From: Phalacrocorax aristotelis
Lineage: Eukaryota > Chordata > Aves > Suliformes > Phalacrocoracidae
Length of the DNA: 64,000 nucleotides
Assembly (NCBI RefSeq): GCF_949628215.1
Contig: NC_134277.1
Span: forward strand, 124,731,963-124,795,962
Direction of reading: 5' to 3'
Positions 37,901 to 47,039 of the stretch are shown here, one piece after another (position 1 is the stretch's first letter; each line of letters begins with the position of its first letter). Position numbers and translations under genes: made by a program. The notes below the pieces were generated by a model. That model was not told the DNA's origin. It saw only the letters and a program-made list of their open reading frames with translations, and searched no databases.

Positions 37901-40900
37901 CTTCAAGGGGACTTGTCCTTTCATTAGCACCACTCCTCTGCACAATCTGCAGAATTCAGGCTCCAAAAAGGTTTCCTAGCCCAGTGGTAAAACCACAACT
38001 ACTGCTTCCACCAAAAATTGTTTCCTGTTGTCTTCAGCTGGGGGAGGCAACCCAAAACCCTGCCTGTTAAATCTTAAAGCTGTACAGTCATGTGTTTTCT
38101 CCGTAAGTAATTCATCTTCAAAGAAGCACTTGATTCCTTCTTGAGAGAAAAACATTTTAAAAAACTGTGGCAGTCAGACCTATAACAGACAGCTAAGCGT
38201 TGGCCCTTCCACTTTGCTACAGGGCAACCAGTGGGTTTGGAATCCTCAACACTCACCGAAGGCCAGATTTTCAAGTGCTCAGGTGTCTCACTTAAGCATT
38301 GCTAAGCCTGCACATTGGCTAATCAACAGGAGGGAAGCAGAGAAGGGAGGGAAGCAGAGAAGGGAGGGAAGCAGAGAAGGGAGGGAAGCAGAGAAGGGAG
38401 GGAAGCAGAGAAGGGAGGGAAGCAGAGAAGGGAGGGAAGCAGAGAAGGGAGGGAAGCGGAGAAGGGAGGGAAGCGGAGAAGGGAGGGAAGCGGAGAAGGG
38501 AGGGAAGCGGAGAAGGGAGGGAAGCGGAGAAGGGAGGGAAGCGGAGAAGGGAGGGAAGCGGAGAAGGGAGGGAAGCGGAGAAGGGAGGGAAGCGGAGAAG
38601 GGAGGGAAGCGGAGAAGGGAGGGAAGCGGAGAAGGGAGGGAAGCGGAGAAGGGAGGGAAGCGGAGAAGGGAGGGAAGCGGAGAAGGGAGGGAAGCGGAGA
38701 AGGGAGGGAAGCGGAGAAGGGAGGGAAGCGGAGAAGGGAGGGAAGCAGAGAAGGGAGGGAAGCAGAGAAGGGAGGGAAGCAGAGAAGGGAGGGAAGCAGA
38801 GAAGGAGGCTCCCACTACCTCAAGTCTGTAACCTTTTCTTAGGGCTGACCTTGAAGTCAAAACCTCAGGAAACCCTTTTCAGCTCCTAGGCTTACATACC
38901 ACTGTCCTAAGAGCTGCAGCTCTCTGAGACCCCTCACTTCCACCTTTTGCTCTCTCCATCACTGCTCTCTTTGTATTCCTACCCATGTGCAGAATTCATT
39001 AGCCACTTGGCTTCCATCACAACACTTAAATAAAATGAGTGAATTTTCCAAAGGACTCAATGCGTAAGAGCTTTGGTGGGGAAAACACCAGCATTGAGCT
39101 TTTCAGTTCCTTTGGAGCTGTGGCCTTCAGCAGTTCTTGGTAAGACTTTTAAAGCAAATAAGAGGAAATAACATAAAGAGATAAATGTTTACCCCCCCTT
39201 CTCTTGCTCTGTTGCAGCCCATGGGATCGGAGCGGATGGAGATGCGCAAACGGCAGATGTCTACAACCCAGGAGACCCCTGGTGCTGCACAGGCCCAGCA
39301 CAGCGCAGGAAATCGAGGGTCCAATGCCTGCTGCTTTTGTTGGTGCTGTTGCTGCAGCTGCTCCTGGTAACCCCTCTCAATCATGCCTCTGGGGAATAGA
39401 ATAGCAGGGGAGGGAGGAAGGTAATAGCCAGTACATAGGACAGCATAAGCCAAACAAACCACCTGGCTAATTCTGCAAGTCTGGGACTAGAACAGATGAC
39501 TGTGCTCTAGTACTAGACACAATGCCAGTTTACTTTTTTTTTCCCCTGCCATTGAAATAAGATTTTTTAAAAAAAAAAAATCTCTGTACAGTATCTTTGT
39601 TGTACTTTTGTCAATACTGTGTAATGGAAGGTCTGTTCCTCCTCAGCCTTGAGCTTTACCAGGGCTTCCACTAAAAACTGAAAGCAATATGAGAATACGT
39701 AACAGCTCTAGATTTAGGACTGAGACATACGGCAGCCCATACTGTGTTAAACAGAGTTTGGAGAAGTGGAAAAATTTGTAGGTCAGGAAACTCATAACCA
39801 GGTGCCCAGCACTGTTCTTTTGAAGGCAACTGGATCTGTTTTTGTTAATTTTCATTGCCAACTCACGGCACCTGCAATTTATATGAAGTTAATCCTTGGG
39901 ATCAGAGGCTTTAAGCATTGTGGGTATTTGCTGGAGATGAGGAGTTAAGCAGAAAATAATTCAGAAAAACTCCGATTACAAGGTGTTAAGGAGGAAAATT
40001 TATCAGGGGAGCAAAGCAAAAAAGGAAAAGGAATAATTTGATTCCTTAAATTAGTTATGTGTTCACTGTCTTGCTTACCAGCTCCTCCAGATCCAAGTGA
40101 TTTTATTCAAAACTAAAGGAAAGTTTCCCATACTGAAAAGTCCTGCATCTGTTTGGGGCCAAGCGTTAATTAATGAGACCAGAAGTTGCACTGAAATAAA
40201 ACAGGAACTCTTAAACAGCCATAGGAGTTCAACCAAAACAGACAGCAAGCTGAGGGCTTCTTACAAACGCACTACCCACCACACAAACACTCCAGCAAAC
40301 CTGGCACTGAGGTAAAGGGAACAAGCCATAAATACCTTACTACAGCCCAGGCTAGGAATCTATTCCACCATTATTTTTTTTCCCAGCAGCAGCTGGTAGC
40401 AAATGCTTTGGAGAACACCATTAGAAAGCAAGGGAAAAGCAGGCTGATCATTCCTTTGCTATCAGTACTCAGCTCACCAGAAGCCAGATACCCAATTCTG
40501 CCCTCTTTAATGCAAACAGTGAATATTTTGCAAGGACAAAAGGCTGCCTGGATTTTTTGCAAGATGCCAAGACTCTGATCCTGCCAAGCTTTCCAGCAGG
40601 CGCTTAGAGGTGAACAAAGGTAAAGTTTAAAGAAACAGTAAGCACTGTGCCTGTACGGGATCACAGTTTGCTAGCTTGCAGAATGGCATCTATGTTAAAG
40701 CATCCCATACAAATTTCAGTGTCATCTGAACAGTTGTCCACTGCACTCACAAGTGGCTCAGTCTAGAGCTGCATGTTAACACAAGCACGTATCTTTCCAT
40801 AAAAGGACAAAATTAGGCACATTTATCTACTAAGTCAGAGTACATAAAATGTGCATTTTACTTTTTAAATCGTTGATCAAGTGCTTTTTGCCATTTTACC

Positions 40901-43900
40901 TGATATTTTCTAGGATGCTCATTTTCTGCACACCTCGTTATTCAAACAATTCAACAGGGTGTGTGAAAATACCCACATTTCATGATTCTTAAAATTCCTA
41001 TTTGCATTTCAGAACCATCTGGGAAACCAGTACAGGCTCCAAAACAGAGCAGCTTGTTTTAGCTTTAAAATAATTTCCGATTTCTTTTGAAAACAATTGT
41101 TTTCTAGTAGCAAGGAACTCAAAACAAGCTGTAATTAAGCTATTTATATTCCCTATTCATAGGGCCTTTCTTCAAAATAGCTCAAGCACTTTGAACAGAA
41201 AAATTGTGAATAGGAATAAAAATAACAGTCTATGGAGTCATGCAGCTGAGTTGCTGAACGTCCACGATTCAGCATACTCTTAATAGTAGATTTAGAATGA
41301 AGAAATGGTGAAATGAGTCTCTTGGCTGGATGCTCACAGAGCCTGTGTTCATTCCTACGGCCAAAACTCAAGCCTCCAGCCTGTTACTCTTCCAGATCCT
41401 GAGAAGATGCAGTATTGCACTAGTCTTTCGGGTTTGTTTACCTGTACACATTTCTAGGAAAAGAGCCTGCTTGCGAGTCATTTTCTGAGGCATGTCATGT
41501 TCTTTTAGGGAAACTTGTTATTTCTTTTGTCTTTTTCCCCTTTAATGCGTTATCCTATTAAGACTGTAATCCTTTCTGTTGGATCTGTCGGTTCCCCTCA
41601 ATCCAAAAGTAACTCTGACAAGCACATCACTTCTTGTCTGTGTGTGAGGAATACATCATTTATCACTGTTCATATCTTTAAAAGGCCAGAATCACCAGTA
41701 AAAAGATTAGTAAAGGACTGAGACCTATACACTCCAAAAGAATAGCGAACTAACATTACTTTCTTCTTTCCTGGAAAGGTGAATTGAAATAGTTCATTGG
41801 TTTGAATGTATGGTTCAGATGCTGTAGAAAAAAAAGTGCGCTTGCAGTAACTGCTCTCCAGCTTAGCAACAGGAAAGCTTCCATACCTCTTCAATGCACT
41901 GACTGCCTTGGCAAAGAGAAAAGCATCTCTATTGCCAACCTCCAGCCACTCCTCAAGGCTTAAAATGTTTCAATACTCCAATCCTCCAAGAAAGTCTCTG
42001 CAGATTATGGATTAACACTGGAAAGAGCAAGAGCAGGAGATAACCAGTAAATAGTAAGGTTGCAAATAAGACTAAGCCATGAGTTTAGAAGGAAGAAAGG
42101 GAAGAAAAATCAGCTCGTTTAATCTCATTTATCTCTAGCAAGGCTTTTTGTTAAGAATTAAGGCCACAAAACTGTTACAACATTAGTATTAAAGAAAAGT
42201 ATGATACAAATCAAGAACCTGAATTTGATACTTTCCTAGAAGTTATAACTGTATTGCTTTACTTCAGCTGGAGGACCCGTTTCATATAAGTTATGGGCTA
42301 TAATTCACTGGGACCTTTTCCTCTTGACAAATTTTAGGCAGCTTCACAGATATATGAATGTATGAGTGCGTATGCACATGCACACATATTTCTCACTGAA
42401 CTATGACAGCCTATGAATTGGAACGTAGTCCCCTAAAAGAAAATATGCATATTCTCAAATTCAGTCTCAAAAGAAAAAGAATCATCTGCAGCTACAAAAG
42501 AAATTTTTAAAAACTGGTTTAAAAAGTCAGTTATTCAAACTAACATTTGAGAAAAGCAGCAAGAGCTGACAGCTACCCTGGGTAGGGGGCGTGAAAAACT
42601 CTCAGTGATCACTAGTGATGGCAGCAAACATTTCTTCTTCTTGAATTTACAAACAAGCTAATACTCTTTTCCAGTCAACATACTCAAAATTATATTCAGC
42701 AATGGTTTATCTGCTCTTTTTGCCTCAGGCCTAACATTTTGAGGCATATACTAGCACCTTCTTAAAGTTGCAAACGATTACCACACAATCTGGCTATATC
42801 TACATCTGAACTCTGAAAGATGCTTACACTTCCACCATCACACAAATATGTCTAGCTTGCTTAAAACTTGTGCTCCATCTTCTGAAATGCAGCTTTCTTG
42901 TAACCTGGTATCACCATTCTAAACCAGAGTCTTGGCCCTCATCGTGCCCTATGGATATAAAAAATAGGCAAGGAGAAAAAAAAAACAGAACAAAACACGA
43001 AAACCAGAACCGAACCAACCAACCTTGAAACCTAACTCACATAAACCCAGTACATCTAGTCTAACTTAAGTAAAAACACTGCATCAAGCATACACAGTGT
43101 AATAAGCATCAGTGGAGAATAGATTTGGTATGTGATAAAGGGTACTCATGTATAAATACATATCCCATATATATACACACACACACCCTCGTGTACACAT
43201 ATATATTGTGAGTTGGACTCCATGGTCCTTATGGTCCCATCCAACTCGAGACAGCCTATGTATCTACTATCCCTGTACAGAAAGTCTAAGTGATACAATA
43301 TTGAACAGCGTTCAGCTACATTAAAGTTTGCCAGGTTAATACAACTGTAAAACTAATGTCAGAGAGTAACTGTAGGTAACGTAGCTACTGTTCGTTTCTG
43401 TGATTTTAGCTGATTCTTAAAATACTGGAGGAAAAGCATTTGGTGTACATTCAGCCTTTTCCTTTATAAAGTTGACCAAAATTTTGTTTCCTACCTTGCA
43501 GTCTTACTGTTAGAAATCAAGACGAAGAGAGAGCAAGGAGAACATCTCATGAACTCCAAGGAGAGGGTATTCCCAACTGTGAGGAAAGGTATGGTCTTTA
43601 CTAAGTGTTCTGTCAAGCTAGAAGGAAACAAACCCAACAAACGATACTCAATAATTAAAGTGAATTACCCGAAATGTACAAATAACTATTGTTTGGCATT
43701 TATGCTGAATTTGTAGTCGTCTCTTACCTCCTAAGGAACCAGAAGTCTGATCTGTAATATTTTACCTTATTTATAAGCAGCATGTAACCACATTGCCACT
43801 TTCTTAACATGGCAGATCGAAAACAGCATTATAAACACAGCCTCCCTTTTTATTGAAATAATTTTTAAATACATCCTGTTCCCACCCAGCAACTATGTAG

Positions 43901-46050
43901 TGAAGCTCAGCCTTACAAAAATAATATAGAGAGGAGCTCAGGTCCTCCCAAGAGTCAGCCAACTGTCTCTTCAGAATTGCTCAAACAGGTAGGAGCACTG
44001 GTAAGACTGTAATAGATAGGAGGGTACCTTTTAAGGGGGTTGAATCATTGCTTCTTTCTACGTATTTTCATTCAATTTTAAACAATGATTCAACAAGGAC
44101 TATTAGGTACAGAAAAAAACCACTTAGCTGTTGCAGAGGGACTTAGTTGCAATTACTTTCAGTAGTAAACTGCAATTTCTGCATCAAAGCACTGGCAACC
44201 ATCTGCATCTAAGCTTTTGATAAGCACGCTTTCAAAGTGCTTCTTATGAATATGTTTACTAGAGTTTGCACTTGGGTAGTTCCGGTGAGGAATTAGAGCC
44301 CCATGAACCTTGTGATTTTGTTCCATCTTGATAGCAGATGCCTCCTGCCAGCTGCAAACAACAAACTAACAATCATTCATTTCTCTTTTGTCCTCTCCTG
44401 TCTCCTCAAGCCCTGCTCCTACTCTTGAAGAAGTAAATGCCTGGGCTCAATCATTTGACAAGTTGATGCTTACTCCAGCTGGCAGAAATGCTTTTCGTGA
44501 ATTTCTACGAACAGAATTCAGTGAGGAAAATATGCTTTTCTGGATGGCCTGTGAGGAACTAAAACAAGAATCCAACAAAAGTGTCATTGAAGAAAAAGCA
44601 AGATTGATTTATGAAGATTATATTTCTATCCTTTCTCCAAAAGAGGTATATTACTTTCCCCAACACACTCTTTGATGCTGCTTTGCACAGTTACTTCTAA
44701 CGTGTTTAAAGCTACAATAGTCAGGGAGAACTACTTCCCCACCACACACATTCCACCGCCGTCAAGTAGAGATTTAGGGGAAAAGGGCAGACCCATCATT
44801 GAGGCGAGATGATCAAAACTACTTTCACTGCTGTGAGAAAGCTCCTCCTATGCTACCCTGGCATGCTGATGTGAAGTCTGTAGTTTGAAGCACAAATATA
44901 CAGATGATTACTTCATTCTTGCTCAACTTAAATTTTATTTGTTGGAAAAATCAGTTTGTTTCTTCTTTGCACTAGGAAGGAGGTGTGTGCATCTCTCCAA
45001 AAGCACAGTAACCACAAATAAAGTGTTATTTGCAAAGCACAATTGCTCAAAGAGCAGCTGACAAAAGATGGCACAGAACAAACACACCAACTTCCTGAAA
45101 ATTTTCAAAACTACTTGTCACTTTGCTGTTAGCAAATGTCAAGTTTCAAAGACACCTCAGTTCAGTTTGATTATAATCCTGCCAAGAATTTTAAGCCTTC
45201 CAATATCCTTGCAAAACTCAAACTTAATTGTTTGTGGTGCAAGCTATACTTACAAAAATGCTGTCTAAATCTAGTCAGTCTATTCCAGTAACACTAATAA
45301 ATCCCTAGACACTAGAGCCTTGCAGAAAAACCCCGTAACATTACTTGTATGTTGCATGGAATCGTTACATAGCAATACCTGTGGCTCGCATCAATTCACC
45401 CTGCTTTTTAATAGGAATTTGATTAAGCAACAGCTTCCCAGGTTACAATTTCCGTCTGCGTCATACTGCTTACTCCAAATTCAGTCTCTTTACAACAGCA
45501 GTAACTCCCAAGGAAACGAACCGTCACAGAAAATTACAAATCCTCTCTACTATGGAGCAGGAAGTTGGTCTGGAAAGAGTCTGCCAGTCTCTCAGGTTTC
45601 AGTAGTAACGGGACTGCAGGCAGCCTCGTTCAAAGTAAGGCAGCCTCAGCGAGAAAATTTCTCTATCCATGCTCAAGACATTACTACTTCCAAATTTCAA
45701 CTCGGTCATTTTTTGCCTATTTAGCAGGTTTTACAGTCTTGAAGGACACCAGCTGAAACAGTTCGAGAAAGACTGCTTTTTCAACCAATAAATCAAACCT
45801 AAAAACCCCACATGTACTATTCACCACTACTAATTGTGTGACTTTCTATTTTAATATGCAGGTCAGTCTGGACTCCAGAGTGAGAGAAGTTATTAACCGA
45901 AATATGCTGGAACCCTCACAACACACCTTCGATGATGCACAGCTTCAAATTTATACTTTAATGCACAGAGACTCCTACCCACGGTTTATGAACTCTGCTA
46001 TTTATAAGGACTTGCTTCGGTCCTTATCTGAAAAATCCATTGAAGCATAG
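4778..46050 (+). CDS. RGS20: RGS20 gene, spliced coding span (long and short forms)
   Basis: This is a GTPase-activating protein of the RZ subfamily, acting on Galpha-z/Gi at Golgi and plasma membranes. Four shared 3' exons give a cysteine string (short-form residues 71-83), an acidic linker and an RGS domain (about 126-242). Within that domain E151, N152 and N204 match the Galpha-contacting Glu-Asn and Asn of RGS4. Two 5' ends are seen. The short form starts at 24,291 (33 codons) and totals 252 residues. The long form uses 4,778-4,900 and 22,633-22,989 and totals about 379, against 241 and 388 in human as I recall them. Every junction is GT-AG and phase-consistent. The next gene, TCEA1, is convergent. 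The gene identity is near certain; the long-form start codon is the weak point. Confidence 0.93.
7980..8480. other. GC-richer block with repeated CTTGATCT words, possible dispersed repeat
   Basis: Composition shifts from the AT-rich flanks. CTTGATCT recurs at about 8,180, 8,229 and 8,241, with CCTTGATTGG near 8,298. The texture recalls avian LTR-type repeats, but no terminal TG...CA pair, primer site or coding motif is identified. Confidence 0.25.
11955..12126 (+). mobile_element. CR1 LINE 3'-end fragment
   Basis: The fragment reads GTGGAACAGGTTGCCCAGAG, then a decayed SLEVF-like coding end, GGTTGGACTAGATGA and CCCCTTCCAACCTCAG, with a short ATTCTGTGA tail. This is the standard 3' terminus of CR1 elements. 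It lies in the first RGS20 long-form intron. Confidence 0.92.
13350..13640 (-). mobile_element. Old CR1-family fragment, inverted
   Basis: Read on +, the order is a GTCATCTGACC-like block, TTTAAAACCTC, CAGCCTGCTCCAGT, a TTTAACCTAAATATCCCTGC block and TTTAAATCCATTACCCTCTGC. This is the reverse of the CR1 3' coding end seen in older amniote subfamilies. Divergence is high and the ends are approximate. Confidence 0.7.
17680..17699 (+). repeat. Interrupted poly-G tract (G5-C-G14)
   Basis: Five G, one C, then fourteen G. It is a low-complexity tract in the first RGS20 long-form intron. Confidence 0.9.
17976..18017 (+). repeat. 23-bp tandem duplication
   Basis: ACTACTAACATACATAAG occurs twice, 23 bases apart, with identical sequence. 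It is a recent small duplication in intronic DNA. Confidence 0.8.
19833..19896 (+). repeat. TAA/CAA trinucleotide low-complexity tract
   Basis: TAGTAATAATAATAATAACA and CAACAACAATAAT run with interruptions. This is a simple repeat that keeps a spurious reading frame open. Confidence 0.8.
21491..21511 (+). repeat. Poly-G tract, 21 G
   Basis: Twenty-one consecutive G follow GAAATATGAA. Such runs are length-unstable and prone to sequencing error, so the exact count is doubtful. Confidence 0.9.
22633..22989 (+). CDS. RGS20: RGS20 long-form second exon, Pro/Ala/Arg-rich
   Basis: This is a 357-base exon of exactly 119 open codons, phase 0 at both ends, so it joins 4,900 upstream and 39,218 downstream without a frame change. 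The acceptor follows a pyrimidine tract of about 75 bases (22,553-22,630) and the donor is GTGAGT. The translation begins [18 protein letters not shown], which resembles the human SPAAPKLFGLLSSP stretch. The rest is low-complexity Pro/Ala/Arg with a few Cys. No membrane segment or known domain is visible. It sits inside the CpG island, so its composition is island-like. Long open frames in other phases here are shadows of high GC. Confidence 0.65.
24291..24389 (+). CDS. RGS20: RGS20 short-form first coding exon
   Basis: This exon has 33 codons from ATG 24,291 to a consensus GTAAGT donor at 24,390, phase 0, joining the exon at 39,218. The peptide starts [16 protein letters not shown] and is Gly/Ala/Pro-rich. 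The recalled human RGSZ1 N-terminus also begins Met-Arg, is of similar length (24 residues) and composition, and splices at the same place before MGSERM. The ATG has C at -3, so initiation could also occur at Met35 (39,221) in the next exon. Transcription presumably begins in the CpG island just upstream. Confidence 0.72.
26227..26499 (+). repeat. Decayed repeat array with TGAGTCA cores
   Basis: Exact TGAGTCA occurs at 26,305, 26,374, 26,408 and 26,479, and TGAATCA/TGAATCG at 26,278 and 26,241. Spacings of 69, 34 and 71 suggest a unit near 34-35 bases. A second word, AGTACA(A/C/G)T, recurs at 26,227, 26,338, 26,394 and 26,492. TGAGTCA is the AP-1/NF-E2 core. It could be a worn minisatellite, an enhancer, or both. 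Confidence 0.6.
29790..31231 (+). mobile_element. 5'-truncated CR1 LINE, reverse transcriptase remnant
   Basis: A decayed CR1-type non-LTR retrotransposon. In order it shows a RPVSL...GKIME block, [37 protein letters not shown], the catalytic box region [25 protein letters not shown] and [12 protein letters not shown], then VVRHWNRL...SLEVFKSRV and the CR1 3' end (CTATGATTCTGTGG-like). The frame shifts near 30,130, a stop follows CVQF, and the second catalytic Asp is replaced (FAVD for FADD). It is non-functional and lies in an RGS20 intron in the sense orientation. Confidence 0.95.
34021..34070 (+). repeat. Local triplication of a CTTGCAGAATTACT word
   Basis: CTTGCAGAATTACT appears three times in 45 bases with spacings of 16 and 14 bases. 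It is a short tandem duplication in an RGS20 intron. Confidence 0.75.
38331..38808 (+). repeat. 17-bp minisatellite, 28 copies
   Basis: The unit is GAAGCRGAGAAGGGAGG in perfect phase from 38,334. The first 7 copies have CAG, the next 17 CGG and the last 4 CAG, and the final copy lacks one G. All other positions are essentially invariant. The strand is purine-only except one C per unit. Because 17 is not a multiple of 3 and the unit has no stop in any phase, long artefactual ORFs run through it (205 and 175 aa on +, 190 aa on -). It lies about 410 bases upstream of the RGS20 exon at 39,218. Confidence 0.97.
39218..39366 (+). CDS. RGS20: RGS20 shared exon: cysteine-string region
   Basis: The exon follows a pyrimidine tract and GTTGCAG. 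It encodes [14 protein letters not shown], then a Gln/Ala linker and [14 protein letters not shown]. The cysteine string is the hallmark of RZ-type RGS proteins (RGS17, 19, 20) and is known to be palmitoylated, tethering the protein to membranes. The donor is GTAACC at 39,367. The last two bases (TG) join T of the next exon to give another Cys. The match to recalled human RGS20 is close to identity at both ends. Confidence 0.95.
43166..43203 (+). repeat. TA/CA dinucleotide microsatellite
   Basis: Alternating ATATATATAC and ACACACACAC with a break and a terminal ATATATAT. It is short and interrupted. Confidence 0.75.
43206..43262 (+). mobile_element. Short CR1 3'-end remnant
   Basis: GAGTTGGACTCCATGGTCCT followed by TGGTCCCATCCAACTC resembles the last 50 bases of CR1. 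It abuts a TA/CA microsatellite at 43,166-43,203. Confidence 0.65.
43502..43588 (+). CDS. RGS20: RGS20 shared exon: linker to RGS domain
   Basis: The acceptor is CTTGCAG and the donor GTATGG at 43,589. The 87 bases read [18 protein letters not shown] and then a Glu-rich tail, aligning with human LTVRNQEDQRPTIASHEL. The exon enters and leaves in phase 2. The linker is charged and less conserved than the flanking exons, as expected for this family. Confidence 0.92.
43589..44410 (+). other. RGS20: RGS20 intron
   Basis: An 822-base GT-AG intron with nothing else recognisable. Confidence 0.85.
44411..44645 (+). CDS. RGS20: RGS20 shared exon: first half of RGS domain
   Basis: The acceptor is TCTCCTCAAG and the donor GTATAT at 44,646. 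The 78 full codons contain [38 protein letters not shown] and [11 protein letters not shown], the alpha-helical core of the RGS box. Glu151 and Asn152 (short-form numbering) match RGS4 Glu87/Asn88, which contact Galpha switch regions. An open frame continues past the donor to 44,675, but the splice is fixed by the next exon's homology. Confidence 0.97.
44646..45861 (+). other. RGS20: RGS20 last intron
   Basis: A 1.2-kb GT-AG intron that splits the RGS domain. A 134-aa open frame at 45,320-45,724 has no recognisable motif and is not supported as coding. Confidence 0.85.
45862..46050 (+). CDS. RGS20: RGS20 terminal coding exon
   Basis: The acceptor is TTAATATGCAG and the stop is TAG at 46,048-46,050. 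The 62 residues start [20 protein letters not shown], continue through [12 protein letters not shown] and end SLSEKSIEA, nearly identical to human RGS20. Asn204 matches RGS4 Asn128, the residue that orients the catalytic Gln of Galpha. The ORF extends upstream of the acceptor into intron and that part is not coding. Confidence 0.97.
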   Translation, partial: VSLDSRVREVINRNMLEPSQHTFDDAQLQIYTLMHRDSYPRFMNSAIYKDLLRSLSEKSIEA

Positions 46051-46767
46051 GGTTTTTTTTCTTAAATGTATTTATTTTAAAACAAACGGAACTCTGGGCT
46101 ACACCAATCCACAGGGAATTTAGAATTGATCAGATATTTACCTGAAAATAACTCAGGCAAGTTTTACTACAGACTGAATGTTTTAAACCCGCACAGGGCT
46201 CCGACACAATCGGCTAACTACAGCTTCTGATCAAATTCAGTGTCACTTTGCAAAAGAGAATGAAAAGAAAGTGGTGGTGTTCAAAAAATGCAGTATTTTT
46301 TTCAAACGCAACACGCAACTCAGACGCAAACCTGTTAAATGTATGTCTGAGGTACAAATGCCAACTGAGCATGAAAACTAGATTTTAATTTTAAGTGGAG
46401 TGTTAGAATTTTCTTGAAAGCGAAACCAGTTGCCCCACTCACACTGTGACCAAAGTACAAACAGTACTATCGATATCTGGGTTATGCCAGACTAAGTTTC
46501 ACATATTGTACAAATCATACCTGGCACAGAGACACTCCACTGGTCTTGGTATATTTAATGCGTATAAGAAATGTTAATGGAAATCAGTATGGCAATCTCG
46601 CGATGAAAGCTAAGAGTTGAAATAATGCTGCCTATAATAATCTTTTGCTGAAGAATTGTTATTTTACTACAAGAGTCTGCTGAAAGCATTTTTAAGTTCA
46701 TATTGTTGATGTTTATAAAGTTAAATTATTTACTTAAGAGGAAGAAGTCCAGGCATTTAAATTCCAA

Positions 46768-46773
46768 AATAAA
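46768..46773 (+). terminator. Proximal polyadenylation hexamer of RGS20
   Basis: AATAAA lies 718 bases after the stop and is followed within 40 bases by a TC/TG-rich stretch suited to the downstream element. It is a plausible proximal poly(A) site. Confidence 0.5.
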
Positions 46774-47033
46774 GCACAAGAATTCTCACATGTTCTTCTC
46801 TTCCCTCGGTAGGTAGATGTCAAAACCCTTTCTCTTGTTCGCTCCTGAGAGGATGGCAGTATCAACCGTCTTGGTTTTGTACATATTAAATTCTGCCGTT
46901 ACCTGACAGATCTTGTAAGGTTTCTATTACAGATACACACACGTTTCATTGACAACAGAAGGAAGCTGCAACTATTCTGTCCTGATACGCACTATTTCAG
47001 ACTGTCTGAAAGAAAAGTAACAGCTCTATCCCC

Positions 47034-47039
47034 AATAAA
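47034..47039 (+). terminator. Distal polyadenylation hexamer of RGS20
   Basis: A second AATAAA lies 984 bases after the stop. Use of one or both sites cannot be told from sequence. Confidence 0.4.

Larger units (their letters stand above)
24390..39217 (+). other. RGS20: RGS20 intron between short-form first exon and cysteine-string exon
   Basis: A 14.8-kb GT-AG intron. It contains the downstream part of the CpG island, the TGAGTCA array, a CR1 LINE and the 17-bp minisatellite. The rest is AT-rich with no supported exon. Confidence 0.7.
39367..43501 (+). other. RGS20: RGS20 intron after cysteine-string exon
   Basis: A 4.1-kb AT-rich intron with poly-A/T runs near 39,534-39,580, a TA/CA microsatellite and a CR1 remnant at its 3' end. 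No exon is seen. Confidence 0.8.
46051..47039 (+). other. RGS20: RGS20 3' UTR
   Basis: This AT-rich non-coding stretch begins right after the stop. Two canonical AATAAA hexamers occur, at 46,768 and 47,034. No open frame of note is present. The end of the transcript is inferred from the hexamers. Confidence 0.6.

Noticed and set aside
38214-38860. ORFs of 205 (+), 175 (+) and 190 (-) codons
   Set aside because: Produced entirely by a 17-bp tandem repeat whose unit lacks stops in every phase. No start context, splice link or homology.
44646-44675. Extension of the RGS exon frame past the donor (VYYFPQHTL)
   Set aside because: The conserved RGS sequence resumes at 45,862 as [10 protein letters not shown]; the extension is intron read-through.
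45320-45724. 134-codon ORF in the last RGS20 intron
   Set aside because: Skipping this stretch gives the conserved RGS domain exactly; no family match and no splice need.
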